A stretch of DNA of 21,104 nt from JACQQW01 sp964520655 (GTDB lineage Bacteria > Omnitrophota > Gorgyraeia > Zapsychrales > Fredricksoniimonadaceae), in the NCBI GenBank assembly GCA_964520655.1, contig CAZFNI010000027.1, forward strand, positions 1 to 21,104, in the 5' to 3' direction. Below the pieces are notes generated by a model. That model was not told the DNA's origin, did not search any database, and saw nothing but the letters and a program-made list of their open reading frames with translations. A program made the translations under genes and the position numbers. Positions 7,500 through 14,460 of the stretch are shown in pieces (positions within the stretch are counted from its first letter, which is position 1; each line of letters begins with the position of its first letter).

Positions 7500-7961
7500 A
7501 TGAGATTGCCCCATATCCACACAGGACTTAAGCACAGCGGCTTCACTCTGATCGAAGTTCTCGTCGCTACAATGATATTCCTGTTGTCGATATCCGGAGT
7601 CGTTTACAGCTACCTCAAATGCATGGAACTCACCGACATTGGGCGCAATGTCTCCACAGCAACCCAGACTGTCAAGAATAAAATGGAAGACATTAAGGCA
7701 ACTTCCTTCACTGATATTTACACGACTTATCATAACACCACGTTCACCGTGTCCGGGATCAATGGCCGGGGGGTCATTTATGTCAACAACTCCACCCCCA
7801 GCCTGCTGCAGGTCAAGATCGTGTTCTGTTTCAAACAACAGAACGGCCGGCTTTTTGGCGAGGACACGAACTTGAACGGCGTATTGAATACTGGAGAAGA
7901 TAAAAATGGCAATGGCCAACTGGACTCTTATGTACAAACAGTCACCAACATCTATGGTTAA
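7500..7961 (+). CDS. Type IV prepilin-like minor subunit (PilV/GspI-like)
   Basis: A 153-residue protein preceded by a strong ribosome site (AAGGAGG). It has a class III prepilin signal: a 14-residue basic leader ending in Gly14, then FTLIEVLVATMIF with Glu at position 5 of the mature form and a hydrophobic helix. Prepilin peptidase would cut after Gly14, and the protein would enter a type IV pilus or type II secretion pseudopilus as a minor subunit. Near the C-terminus, GEDTNLNGVLNTGEDKNGNG with a following Asp142 looks like an EF-hand-like or dockerin-like calcium loop, as seen in some PilV-type subunits. First gene of a three-gene pilin-like cluster; it overlaps the next. No assembly ATPase, platform protein or major pilin is in the window. 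Confidence 0.88.
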   Translation: MRLPHIHTGLKHSGFTLIEVLVATMIFLLSISGVVYSYLKCMELTDIGRNVSTATQTVKNKMEDIKATSFTDIYTTYHNTTFTVSGINGRGVIYVNNSTPSLLQVKIVFCFKQQNGRLFGEDTNLNGVLNTGEDKNGNGQLDSYVQTVTNIYG

Positions 7962-8607
7962 TAACTGCCGCGGGGTCACCCTATGGGAACTGATGATCGC
8001 GATGACGATCATCTCGTTCTGTCTGTCCTCGATATTCGGCCTGCTGGGCAATGCCAATGCCAGTTTCTTTAACGCGGATGTCAACATCGACCTGCGTAAT
8101 TCTCTGAGACTCGCCTCTGACAAGATGACAACAGAACTGCGCAATACGGGATATAAAACAGGCGTCGCCCAGTTCTCCATCCTGACCGGCGCGGGGACGG
8201 ACGGGTCGGACATTATCCGCTTTGCCGTTCCCATCCAGTGCAGCGATACCATGACCACCATCCTTGATGCCAGCGGCAATCCCGCCTATTGGGGGGCGCC
8301 TTTGACATGGGGCTGCAACAGCTCCTCCTGCATGGATGCCAACAATGACTGTTCTGTCGCGGAATACCGCTATATCCAATATTCCCTCAACGGGTCCCGG
8401 CAATTGGAAAGAAAAGTGCTCGACGGCGTTCTGGCTGCCGTTTCCGGAGGGACGACAGTGATCGCCAATGACATAACCAACTTCACTGTGTCTCTGGCCT
8501 CGGAAGAATTCACCATCGTGCTGACAGGTCAGAAAGAATCCGCGGTGAATAAAACATTCACCGTCAGTTATACCAGCAAATTGTTGATCAACAATCAAGG
8601 GGGTTAA
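7954..8607 (+). CDS. Type IV prepilin-like minor subunit (PilW/GspJ-like)
   Basis: The frame has two plausible starts. I chose ATG 7954 because it gives a 7-residue leader (MVNNCRG) before VTLWELMIAM, typical of prepilins with Glu at mature position 5, and overlaps the previous stop by 8 bases, which allows translational coupling. ATG 7906 is in the same frame and has a better ribosome site (GGAG nine bases upstream) but would give a 23-residue leader. The body (218 residues from 7954) is like PilW/GspJ pseudopilins: a long N-terminal helix, then a beta-rich region. A cysteine-rich patch (WGCNSSSC, then NNDCS) near the middle may form disulfides. It probably sits in the minor-pilin tip complex with its neighbours. 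Confidence 0.85.
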   Translation: MVNNCRGVTLWELMIAMTIISFCLSSIFGLLGNANASFFNADVNIDLRNSLRLASDKMTTELRNTGYKTGVAQFSILTGAGTDGSDIIRFAVPIQCSDTMTTILDASGNPAYWGAPLTWGCNSSSCMDANNDCSVAEYRYIQYSLNGSRQLERKVLDGVLAAVSGGTTVIANDITNFTVSLASEEFTIVLTGQKESAVNKTFTVSYTSKLLINNQGG

Positions 8608-8608
8608 T

Positions 8609-10315
8609 ATGTTGGCCCTTCATCGTAACCGCAGCGGCATCATCCTCATCATCGCGATCCTCGCGGTGTTGATCACGATCATCCTCTCCACGGCCTATGT
8701 CTCCCGCGCTGTCCTGGAAAAAAGCATGGCCGACAGGGAAGTCAAACGCACCCAGGCCTTATATTCCTCTGAAGGGGGCGGACACGCAGGGGTCAAACAG
8801 CTGGACACCTTGATCAACACCAACCTGCTCAATACGGTTAACGCGACCAACCCCGCGACCATTGCCGCGGCTGCCGCGAACTATGTCTCAACGAATAACC
8901 CTATTGGTTTCTTAGTCGCCTACACGAAAAGCGGCAGCACCGCTCTTTTAGTTAAAACATCAGGAGTGGAGGAAGCTGTTTACACCGGCAGCAGCACAGG
9001 GATCGGAACAGGCACGTACCAGTTCACGATCAAGATCACTCCTAAAGGCGCGCCCAGCGCGCCGGCACCCAACGTCTGGAGCTTCCCCTATTACTATAAG
9101 ATCCAAACGACCGGCACCAACGGCAGCGAGAATAAAAAATATTCCGTATACGGTGATTTTACTGTCCAAGTCCAGAAAGACAACTTCGCCCGCTACGCCC
9201 TGTTTACCAACAGCCAGACCCTGCCAAGCGGGACCAAGGTCTGGTTTACCAACACCACCAATTTCGCGGGACCGATGTACACCAACGGCAGCTACAATTT
9301 CGCTTTCAATCCCAGCGGCACATTCTATGAGACCGTCAAACAGGTCGGCGCGAACGCCAACTTCTACAATAACGGCAGTACCTTGAGTTTAAATAACGAC
9401 CATAACGGGACACGGGACGTCCCTGTCTTTTATAACGGTTTTACACGTTCGGCCACAGCGATCACCATGCCTTCAACATCGACAGAAGCCAGCATGATCA
9501 CAGAAGCGACCGCGGGGAACAGTTACGGCTCGAACGGGATATATTTGCCAAACAGCGGCGGGAACTTAACCGGAGGGATTTACGTTCGGGGCAATGCCGA
9601 TACGGTCAACATGTCTGTCAGTGGCGGTAACGCCGTCTACACCATCACCCAGTCCGGAACAACAAAAACCATTACCGTCGATCCTGCGCTCAATCAAACC
9701 ACACTGGTTGACTCCTCCGGGACACACGTTTACAGCGGACAGCCCAAAGGTCAAAGTAATGTCGGGATCCTCATGTATGTCAGCGGAACGATCAACAGCA
9801 TCGGGGGGACGATCCAAAAGGACACCCAGATGGTCGTGGCAACACACAACGACACCATCATCCAGAACAACATCGTCTACCAGGAATACACTCCGGCTGT
9901 TGGTACGTCGGGCTCCACGGGATACGTCCCCCCCTCAGCGGAAGGATACGTCAACCTATTGGGTATCATCAGCTGGGCCGGCAATATCCGCATCGGCGGC
10001 TCAGCGCCCAACAATGTCAACGTCCACGCGACCATGATGGCTTCTTCCGGCATCGTCACCGTTGACAATTACGACAGCGGCAGTCCCCGGGGAACAGCGA
10101 CCGTCTTAGGCGGGGTTATCAGCAATAACTACGGCGCTTTCGGCCAATTCAACAGTTCCAGCGGCGCAGCGGTCAGCGGCTATGGACGCAATTTCGTTTA
10201 CGACACGCGCATGGAAACACAATACACCCCGCCCTACTTCCCCACCATGAACACGTTCATTGCGTTCACCAACGACATCAATGACAAGAAGTTCTGGCAA
10301 AAAGGCGGTTTTTAA
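8609..10315 (+). CDS. PilX/GspK-like pilus subunit with long DUF4900-like domain
   Basis: A 568-residue protein with ribosome site AAGGGGG, starting just after the previous stop. The N-terminus (HRNRSG followed by a hydrophobic run IILIIAILAVLIT) and the helix with ADREVKRTQALYSSEGG resemble PilX N-termini. The mature N-terminus lacks Glu at position 5, as in GspK-type tip subunits. The remaining 450 or so residues are Asn/Thr/Gly/Ser-rich, beta-prone and cysteine-free. I associate the region around YALFTNSQTLPSGTKVWF with the DUF4900 family, from memory and with moderate confidence. This is probably the largest, tip-exposed subunit of the minor-pilin complex and may contact surfaces. It ends 43 bases before the TPR glycosyltransferase gene. 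Confidence 0.8.
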   Translation: MLALHRNRSGIILIIAILAVLITIILSTAYVSRAVLEKSMADREVKRTQALYSSEGGGHAGVKQLDTLINTNLLNTVNATNPATIAAAAANYVSTNNPIGFLVAYTKSGSTALLVKTSGVEEAVYTGSSTGIGTGTYQFTIKITPKGAPSAPAPNVWSFPYYYKIQTTGTNGSENKKYSVYGDFTVQVQKDNFARYALFTNSQTLPSGTKVWFTNTTNFAGPMYTNGSYNFAFNPSGTFYETVKQVGANANFYNNGSTLSLNNDHNGTRDVPVFYNGFTRSATAITMPSTSTEASMITEATAGNSYGSNGIYLPNSGGNLTGGIYVRGNADTVNMSVSGGNAVYTITQSGTTKTITVDPALNQTTLVDSSGTHVYSGQPKGQSNVGILMYVSGTINSIGGTIQKDTQMVVATHNDTIIQNNIVYQEYTPAVGTSGSTGYVPPSAEGYVNLLGIISWAGNIRIGGSAPNNVNVHATMMASSGIVTVDNYDSGSPRGTATVLGGVISNNYGAFGQFNSSSGAAVSGYGRNFVYDTRMETQYTPPYFPTMNTFIAFTNDINDKKFWQKGGF

Positions 10316-10342
10316 AGGAAGATTTCCGTGAACGCCAAAAAT

Positions 10343-10351
10343 TGCTACAAT
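10343..10351 (+). promoter_or_regulatory. Extended -10 promoter placing transcription start at the ATG (leaderless)
   Basis: TGCTACAAT fits the extended -10 pattern TGnTATAAT, with one mismatch in the hexamer. Seven bases separate it from the ATG at 10359, so transcription would start at or one base before the start codon. No ribosome site precedes that ATG. The spacing is identical to that ahead of the MFS gene. Confidence 0.5.
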
Positions 10352-10358
10352 AGTCGCC

Positions 10359-12377
10359 ATGCCGGCGCTATTGCTTTCTATCCTATGCCTGATAACCTTT
10401 GCCGCCTACAGCCCTGCATTGCGGGCCTTGTATGTACGCTGGGACGACACCAAACACATCGTCGGTAATGTTCCTGTCTTTATGCCGTTCTCGCTTGAGA
10501 CACTCAAAAACATTTTTACTTCGTTTATCAACAACACCTATATCCCGTTAACAACGCTATCCTTCCATATCCAGCATCACACCGTTGGACTGGATGCCTT
10601 TACCTCGCATTTGATCAATGTGCTGGGACATATTCTTATCATCGTCCTGGTGTATATCTTGTACCGGAGGGCAGGCACCAACAGCAGCGCGGCCATGATC
10701 GCCTGCGCTCTTTTCGCCCTGCACCCCATGCATGTGGAGTCGATCGCCTGGGCGACAGAACGCAAAGACATTCTCTGCGGGATATTCTATTTGTTGACGT
10801 TGCTGGCCTATCAACAATATTTACAGCACCCGCAAAAACGTTCCTACATGCTAAGCCTGGGGCTGGGGCTGCTGGCCATTCTCTCCAAAGCCATGGCCGT
10901 GTCCATCCCCTGGATCTTGCTCTTGCTTGACTGGCATCACGACAAAAAGATCACCCGAGCACGTTTACTCTCCAAGATACCTTTTGCCGTGATCATCTTT
11001 CCGGTGGCAGCACTGACATTCTTCCAATTAGACGGACACCCGACGCTGCATTTCCCTGACTCCCCGCTTATCATGATCTGGAGCGCGGCGTTCTATCTTC
11101 AGAAATTCTGCTGGCCCTACCCGCTGCTGCCGGCCTATTCCCCCGAATATCCTGTCGCTATAACACACCCCGCGTACTGGATCGCAGCGCTTGTGCTGGG
11201 CCTCGCGGCCTTCGGCCTTTGGGCTGTTCGAAAAAACCGCTTATTGATCTTTGCGGGATTATTTTATCTCTTAACAATATTCTTTTTCATTCGAGTGGAT
11301 CTGGCGGACGTCAATGTGGTTGCGGACAGGTTCATCTATGTGCCGTCTATCGGCCTTTGCCTGATCTTAGGTATTGTACTTGAGAAAACCCATCGGATCA
11401 TCCCGATCGCATTATGCCTGGCCCTGGGCATCCTCACATTTGCCCAGACTCTCATCTGGCAAAACGACAACACCCTCTGGCGGCATGTCCTTGCTTATCA
11501 GCCCTACAACCGCCTGGCCCAGGAGAAAATGCGTCAACTGCGTACGGCCCAGCAGCATCCGCGCGTGGATTATCAGCATTTTCATGCCATGCTTTCCCGC
11601 GTGCCCAACAAAGCCAAAGCCTACCTTAAACGCGGCAATGACTTGGCAGCGTCGGGAGACTTTCCGCTTGCGCTTGATGACTTTAATTTTGCGATCGCGT
11701 TAGATCCCAAACTCGAAGAAGCCTATATCAACCGCGGCAATGTCTATCAGGCCCGCGGCGATATGGCCCGCGCCTTTGCGGATTTTGACAAAGCCATTTC
11801 CCTTAACCCATCTTCCAGCGGCCTGCTATCCAAAGCGATACTTCTGGGGCTTGACCGCAAACACGATGAGGCGCTGCAGTATTTTCAACGGGCTTTAGCA
11901 ACAAACAAGGACCTGGACCGCGCCTTGTACGAAAGGGGATATTTCTTTGCGCAAATTGGGCAATGTGAAAAGGCCATCGCGGATCTCTCGGCGTCGATCA
12001 TCCACAACAGTACCCAGGCGGACACTTATTATCAACGGGGATTATGCGCCTACTCAACAGAGAATTGGGAGCTAGCCAAAAAAGATTTTATTCAAACTGT
12101 CCTGATAAGACCGCAGGACGACGCGGCCTTTGGACAATTGTGCCGGGTGGGCCTTAGAACACAACAATTATCAGCAGCCATCAAAGACTGCAGCAAAGCC
12201 ATTAGTCTCAATGACACCCAGTCCCAATACTACAATGACAGGGCTAAAGCGTATTTTCTGCTTGGGGCATATGATAAAGCCATCACCGACTTAGACCGGG
12301 TCATTGCCCTCGATCCGCAAAACTCTCAGGCCCATATGATCCGCAACCAGATCGGGCAATTCGCTAATCCCAAATAA
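10359..12377 (+). CDS. Membrane glycosyltransferase with C-terminal TPRs (TMTC-like, GT-C fold)
   Basis: A 672-residue protein. The first 400 or so residues hold about ten membrane segments. The GT-C acidic motif is W28-D29-D30 in the first outer loop, and LHPMHVESIAWATERKD at 121-137 closely matches the hallmark of TMTC/bacterial TPR O-mannosyltransferases. Residues about 415-668 are six to seven tetratricopeptide repeats (for example AYLKRGNDLAASGDFPLALD and AYINRGNVYQARGD). Such proteins transfer a sugar from a lipid-phosphate carrier to secreted proteins, with the TPRs probably positioning acceptors. Its place directly behind the pilin-like genes suggests pilin modification, which is inference. 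It appears leaderless. Its last 14 bases overlap the convergent OsmC-like gene. Substrate and sugar are unknown. Confidence 0.8.
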   Translation: MPALLLSILCLITFAAYSPALRALYVRWDDTKHIVGNVPVFMPFSLETLKNIFTSFINNTYIPLTTLSFHIQHHTVGLDAFTSHLINVLGHILIIVLVYILYRRAGTNSSAAMIACALFALHPMHVESIAWATERKDILCGIFYLLTLLAYQQYLQHPQKRSYMLSLGLGLLAILSKAMAVSIPWILLLLDWHHDKKITRARLLSKIPFAVIIFPVAALTFFQLDGHPTLHFPDSPLIMIWSAAFYLQKFCWPYPLLPAYSPEYPVAITHPAYWIAALVLGLAAFGLWAVRKNRLLIFAGLFYLLTIFFFIRVDLADVNVVADRFIYVPSIGLCLILGIVLEKTHRIIPIALCLALGILTFAQTLIWQNDNTLWRHVLAYQPYNRLAQEKMRQLRTAQQHPRVDYQHFHAMLSRVPNKAKAYLKRGNDLAASGDFPLALDDFNFAIALDPKLEEAYINRGNVYQARGDMARAFADFDKAISLNPSSSGLLSKAILLGLDRKHDEALQYFQRALATNKDLDRALYERGYFFAQIGQCEKAIADLSASIIHNSTQADTYYQRGLCAYSTENWELAKKDFIQTVLIRPQDDAAFGQLCRVGLRTQQLSAAIKDCSKAISLNDTQSQYYNDRAKAYFLLGAYDKAITDLDRVIALDPQNSQAHMIRNQIGQFANPK

Positions 12378-12771
12378 ATTGAATATCCTGTTTCACATCC
12401 GGGTGCAAGCTCTGATGCACAGGGCAGGCAAGTCCAGCAGCCTCAAGCGCACCGCGCTTATCAACAGGGACGCCCTTGGCCATGCGCAGGACAACGCGAA
12501 CAGATCCAATACGCCGCACAGGCACTGTGATCATTTCTTTTTCAACCGCGGCCGTTGATCCTTCCAGACTAATGCCATGTTTTAATGCCGCGATGCCCAT
12601 GATGGTAAGCATGCAGGACCCAAGCGCTGCGGATACCAGATCCGTCGGAGAAAACGCCTCGCCCTTGCCGTGATTATCCTTGGGAGCGTCCGTTGCGATC
12701 ACGCATCCGGATGATTCATGTGTCAGACGGCAATGCAGCTGCCCTTCATATACAATATTCATTTTGACCAT
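12364..12771 (-). CDS. OsmC/Ohr-family peroxide or thiol-stress protein
   Basis: A 135-residue protein of the usual length for the OsmC/YhfA group. It has the two conserved redox cysteines of this family: C53 in LGSCMLT at the start of the central helix and C116 in LACPVHQSL. The segment FSPTDLVSAAL before C53 is also characteristic. Such proteins reduce organic hydroperoxides with a cysteine pair; YhfA-type members have less certain substrates, and the sequence reads more like YhfA than Ohr. Ribosome site AAAGGAAG precedes the ATG at 12771. Its 3' end overlaps the glycosyltransferase gene by 14 bases in convergent orientation, and its promoter is shared back to back with the MFS gene. Confidence 0.88.
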   Translation of the reverse strand: MVKMNIVYEGQLHCRLTHESSGCVIATDAPKDNHGKGEAFSPTDLVSAALGSCMLTIMGIAALKHGISLEGSTAAVEKEMITVPVRRIGSVRVVLRMAKGVPVDKRGALEAAGLACPVHQSLHPDVKQDIQFIWD

Positions 12772-12790
12772 AGGTCTTCCTTTCGATTGT

Positions 12791-12803
12791 TTTCCCAGGG
12801 AAA
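12791..12803. promoter_or_regulatory. Perfect palindrome at the OsmC-like transcription start, possible operator
   Basis: TTTCCC-A-GGGAAA is a perfect 6-1-6 inverted repeat in the 72-bp divergent spacer. It sits directly downstream of the candidate minus-strand -10 (TACAAT, complement of 12805-12810), so it would cover the start point of the OsmC-like transcript. It could be bound by a stress regulator; none is encoded in the window. Confidence 0.4.
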
Positions 12804-12804
12804 T

Positions 12805-12813
12805 ATTGTATCA
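12805..12813 (-). promoter_or_regulatory. Extended -10 promoter of the OsmC-like gene
   Basis: On the minus strand TGATACAAT fits TGnTATAAT with one hexamer mismatch. It lies 33 bases upstream of the ATG at 12771, leaving room for the AAAGGAAG ribosome site. No convincing -35 is seen, as expected for an extended -10 promoter. Confidence 0.45.
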
Positions 12814-12827
12814 ATCCCAAAAGGAAA

Positions 12828-12836
12828 TGTTAGACT
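12828..12836 (+). promoter_or_regulatory. Extended -10 promoter placing the MFS transcript start at its ATG
   Basis: TGTTAGACT has the TGn extension and a hexamer matching TATAAT at four of six positions. Seven bases separate it from the ATG at 12844, the same geometry as at 10343-10359, which would make the MFS mRNA essentially leaderless. Confidence 0.4.
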
Positions 12837-12843
12837 ATTTTTC

Positions 12844-14100
12844 ATGGAACAGCCGCCGATAATGAAATTCACTGACGCGCTCAAGATCCCCAATATCCAG
12901 TTCTTCCTGTGCTCTGTGGGATTCTTCACGCTGGCCAGTCGTGCCATGGCGGTTGTCATCGGGTTTCAGATCTACCAGCTGACCCATAATCCGCTGAATT
13001 TAGGCTGGCTTGGTTTGATCGAAGCTTTGCCCGCACTGTCACTTGTTCTCTTCGGCGGCTACGTGGCAGACCATTACAACCGCAAAAAGATCCTGCTATT
13101 GACCCGTACCGCATCGGTATTGTGCGCATTTTTTCTGGCCTATCTGTCCACCCGTCATGAAGCCGCGCCGCTGTTAGGGCTGTACGCAGTTGTATTTCTC
13201 GCTGGTGTTGCCCGGGGATTCGCGGACCCAGCCAACAGCGCTTTTGAAGCCCAGGTCGTGCCCAAACATTTGATCGTTAACGGCAGCTCCTGGATCGCCA
13301 GCACATGGATCGCTTGTTCTTTCGCGGGCCCCGCGATCATCGGGTTTGCTTTTGAAGGGCTCGGGGCTGCTGGTTCTTATGTGATCGTCAGTATTTTCTT
13401 TTTACTTTCTTCCGTTTTCACGCTGCTCATCAAACCCGCCCCGCAGACAAAACCGGCACAGAAAGAACCTTTACTTAAAAGCATCGCTGTGGGCTGGACT
13501 TTTGTTTTCCGCAACCAGGCGCTCCTGGCGGCCATGGCATTGGATTTGTTCGCCGTGCTTTTCGGTGGAGCTATGGCTTTACTGCCGATCTATGCCCAGG
13601 ACATCCTGCACGTCGGTGCCAAAGGCTTCGGCTTGCTTAATGCCGCCCCCTCGATCGGGGCGCTGTTGATCATGCTGATCGCCACCCATTATGCGCCCAA
13701 GATCATCCAACACGCGGGTCGCAACTTGCTCTTAACGGTCGTTGGTTTCGGCTTAAGCATTTTGATTTTCGCTTTCTCGACTAATTTTTACCTCTCCATG
13801 GCCATGCTGGCCTTAAGCGGTATCTTTGACGGGATCAGCATGGTGATACGCCGGTCACTTGTCCGCTTGCTTTCTCCGGATGACATGCGCGGGCGCATTG
13901 CCTCGGTCAGTTGGATATTCGTTTGTTCCTCCAATGAATTGGGTGCTTTTGAAAGCGGCATGGTCGCTGCCATGATCGGAACTGTTCCCTGTGTTGCGGC
14001 CGGCGGTGTCGTTACCTTGCTGGTCGTCCTGGCTGCTGCTGTCATGGCCCCGCAGCTGCGCAACCTGCGCTTTAATCCCCAAACGCTCGAACGTCATTGA
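12844..14100 (+). CDS. Major facilitator superfamily exporter (EntS-like, MFS_3 group)
   Basis: From ATG 12844 the protein has 418 residues and about twelve membrane segments. I chose this start because the region before it is non-membrane, overlaps the divergent promoters and contains the opposing OsmC-like start; a longer in-frame start at 12718 would add 42 unlikely residues. ATG 12862 is also possible. The cytoplasmic loop 2-3 motif is GGYVADHYNRKKILL (family form GxxaDrxxRkkvl), and later segments include ARGFADPANSAFEAQVVP and RSLVRLLSPDDMRGRIASV, which are typical of EntS/MFS_3 drug or siderophore exporters. Substrate is unknown. It ends 360 bases before the convergent RND gene. Confidence 0.88.
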   Translation: MEQPPIMKFTDALKIPNIQFFLCSVGFFTLASRAMAVVIGFQIYQLTHNPLNLGWLGLIEALPALSLVLFGGYVADHYNRKKILLLTRTASVLCAFFLAYLSTRHEAAPLLGLYAVVFLAGVARGFADPANSAFEAQVVPKHLIVNGSSWIASTWIACSFAGPAIIGFAFEGLGAAGSYVIVSIFFLLSSVFTLLIKPAPQTKPAQKEPLLKSIAVGWTFVFRNQALLAAMALDLFAVLFGGAMALLPIYAQDILHVGAKGFGLLNAAPSIGALLIMLIATHYAPKIIQHAGRNLLLTVVGFGLSILIFAFSTNFYLSMAMLALSGIFDGISMVIRRSLVRLLSPDDMRGRIASVSWIFVCSSNELGAFESGMVAAMIGTVPCVAAGGVVTLLVVLAAAVMAPQLRNLRFNPQTLERH

Positions 14101-14172
14101 TACCGTTTCTATAGACTCTTCCCATTTCTTACGAAGCAATCCTGTTCTGTCATGCTACGCATGTCAACCATG

Positions 14173-14340
14173 AAAGAAGACCAGGGTAATCTTCATTCGA
14201 AGCTCAACACCCCCCAGCCCCCGTAACACATGCACGGGCTCGCTTGTCGTAAGCTTGAGGTTAATCGTTGTTGTTTTATTGTTGGGTCGGCATGTGACGG
14301 GGGATGTTTCGCATCTCATGAAATTACCCTGTTCTTCTTT
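14173..14340. repeat. 168-nt long-range inverted repeat (fold-back element or structured RNA)
   Basis: Bases 14173-14196 and the reverse complement of 14318-14340 agree at all but one mismatch and one gap over 24 positions. A second inner pair matches as well: CCCCCGT..CACATGC at 14218-14233 and its complement at 14290-14303, with two bulged bases. The whole would fold into one long interrupted hairpin with a loop region near 14234-14289. No transposase or clear target duplication flanks it. It could be a non-autonomous miniature element, a bidirectional terminator region or a small RNA; the sequence alone does not decide. Confidence 0.55.
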
Positions 14341-14376
14341 GGCACGACTGAAATGAATAGATAGCCAACACGCAGG

Positions 14377-14411
14377 GATACGGGATGTTCTTGAAAGAAG
14401 CATCCCGTGTC
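14377..14411. terminator. Hairpin between convergent genes, possible bidirectional terminator
   Basis: GATACGGGATG and CATCCCGTGTC pair over 11 positions including one G-T, and inner TTCT/AGAA extends the stem past one bulged base to a TGAA loop. It sits 50 bases past the RND stop on the minus strand. No T-run follows on either strand, so intrinsic termination is not certain. Confidence 0.4.
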
Positions 14412-14460
14412 ACTGCGGATTCCATGCCTAAGATATGCCCCCTATTCATCAATGTGGGAT

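Larger units (their letters stand above)
14101..14460. other. 360-bp gene-free region between convergent genes, rich in inverted repeats
   Basis: No convincing gene lies here; the short frames have no ribosome site or family resemblance and mostly translate the palindromes. It contains a small CATGC-TAC-GCATG hairpin at 14155-14167 or so, a long fold-back at 14173-14340 and a hairpin at 14377-14411 (separate entries). Nothing else is recognised. Confidence 0.6.

Noticed and set aside
7356..8279. 307-codon minus-strand open frame opposite the pilin-like genes
   Set aside because: It lies antisense to two clear prepilin genes, has no ribosome site or family resemblance, and crosses the divergent promoter region.
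7981..8598. 205-codon minus-strand open frame
   Set aside because: Antisense to the PilW-like gene; no start signal and no recognisable protein features.
10328..10462. Short GTG-initiated frame after AAGGAAG, ahead of the TPR glycosyltransferase
   Set aside because: It has a fair ribosome site but mostly overlaps the larger gene out of frame and shows no protein features. It could at most aid translational coupling.
12718..12843. N-terminal extension of the MFS gene from ATG 12718
   Set aside because: It would overlap the divergent OsmC-like gene and both promoters and add 42 non-membrane residues; ATG 12844 fits the family start and the promoter spacing.
14173..14340. Integron attC site
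   Set aside because: The core recombination-site consensus is not evident and no integrase or cassette structure is present.
14164..14403. 79-codon minus-strand frame in the gene-free region
   Set aside because: It translates the fold-back element, lacks a ribosome site and has no plausible protein features.
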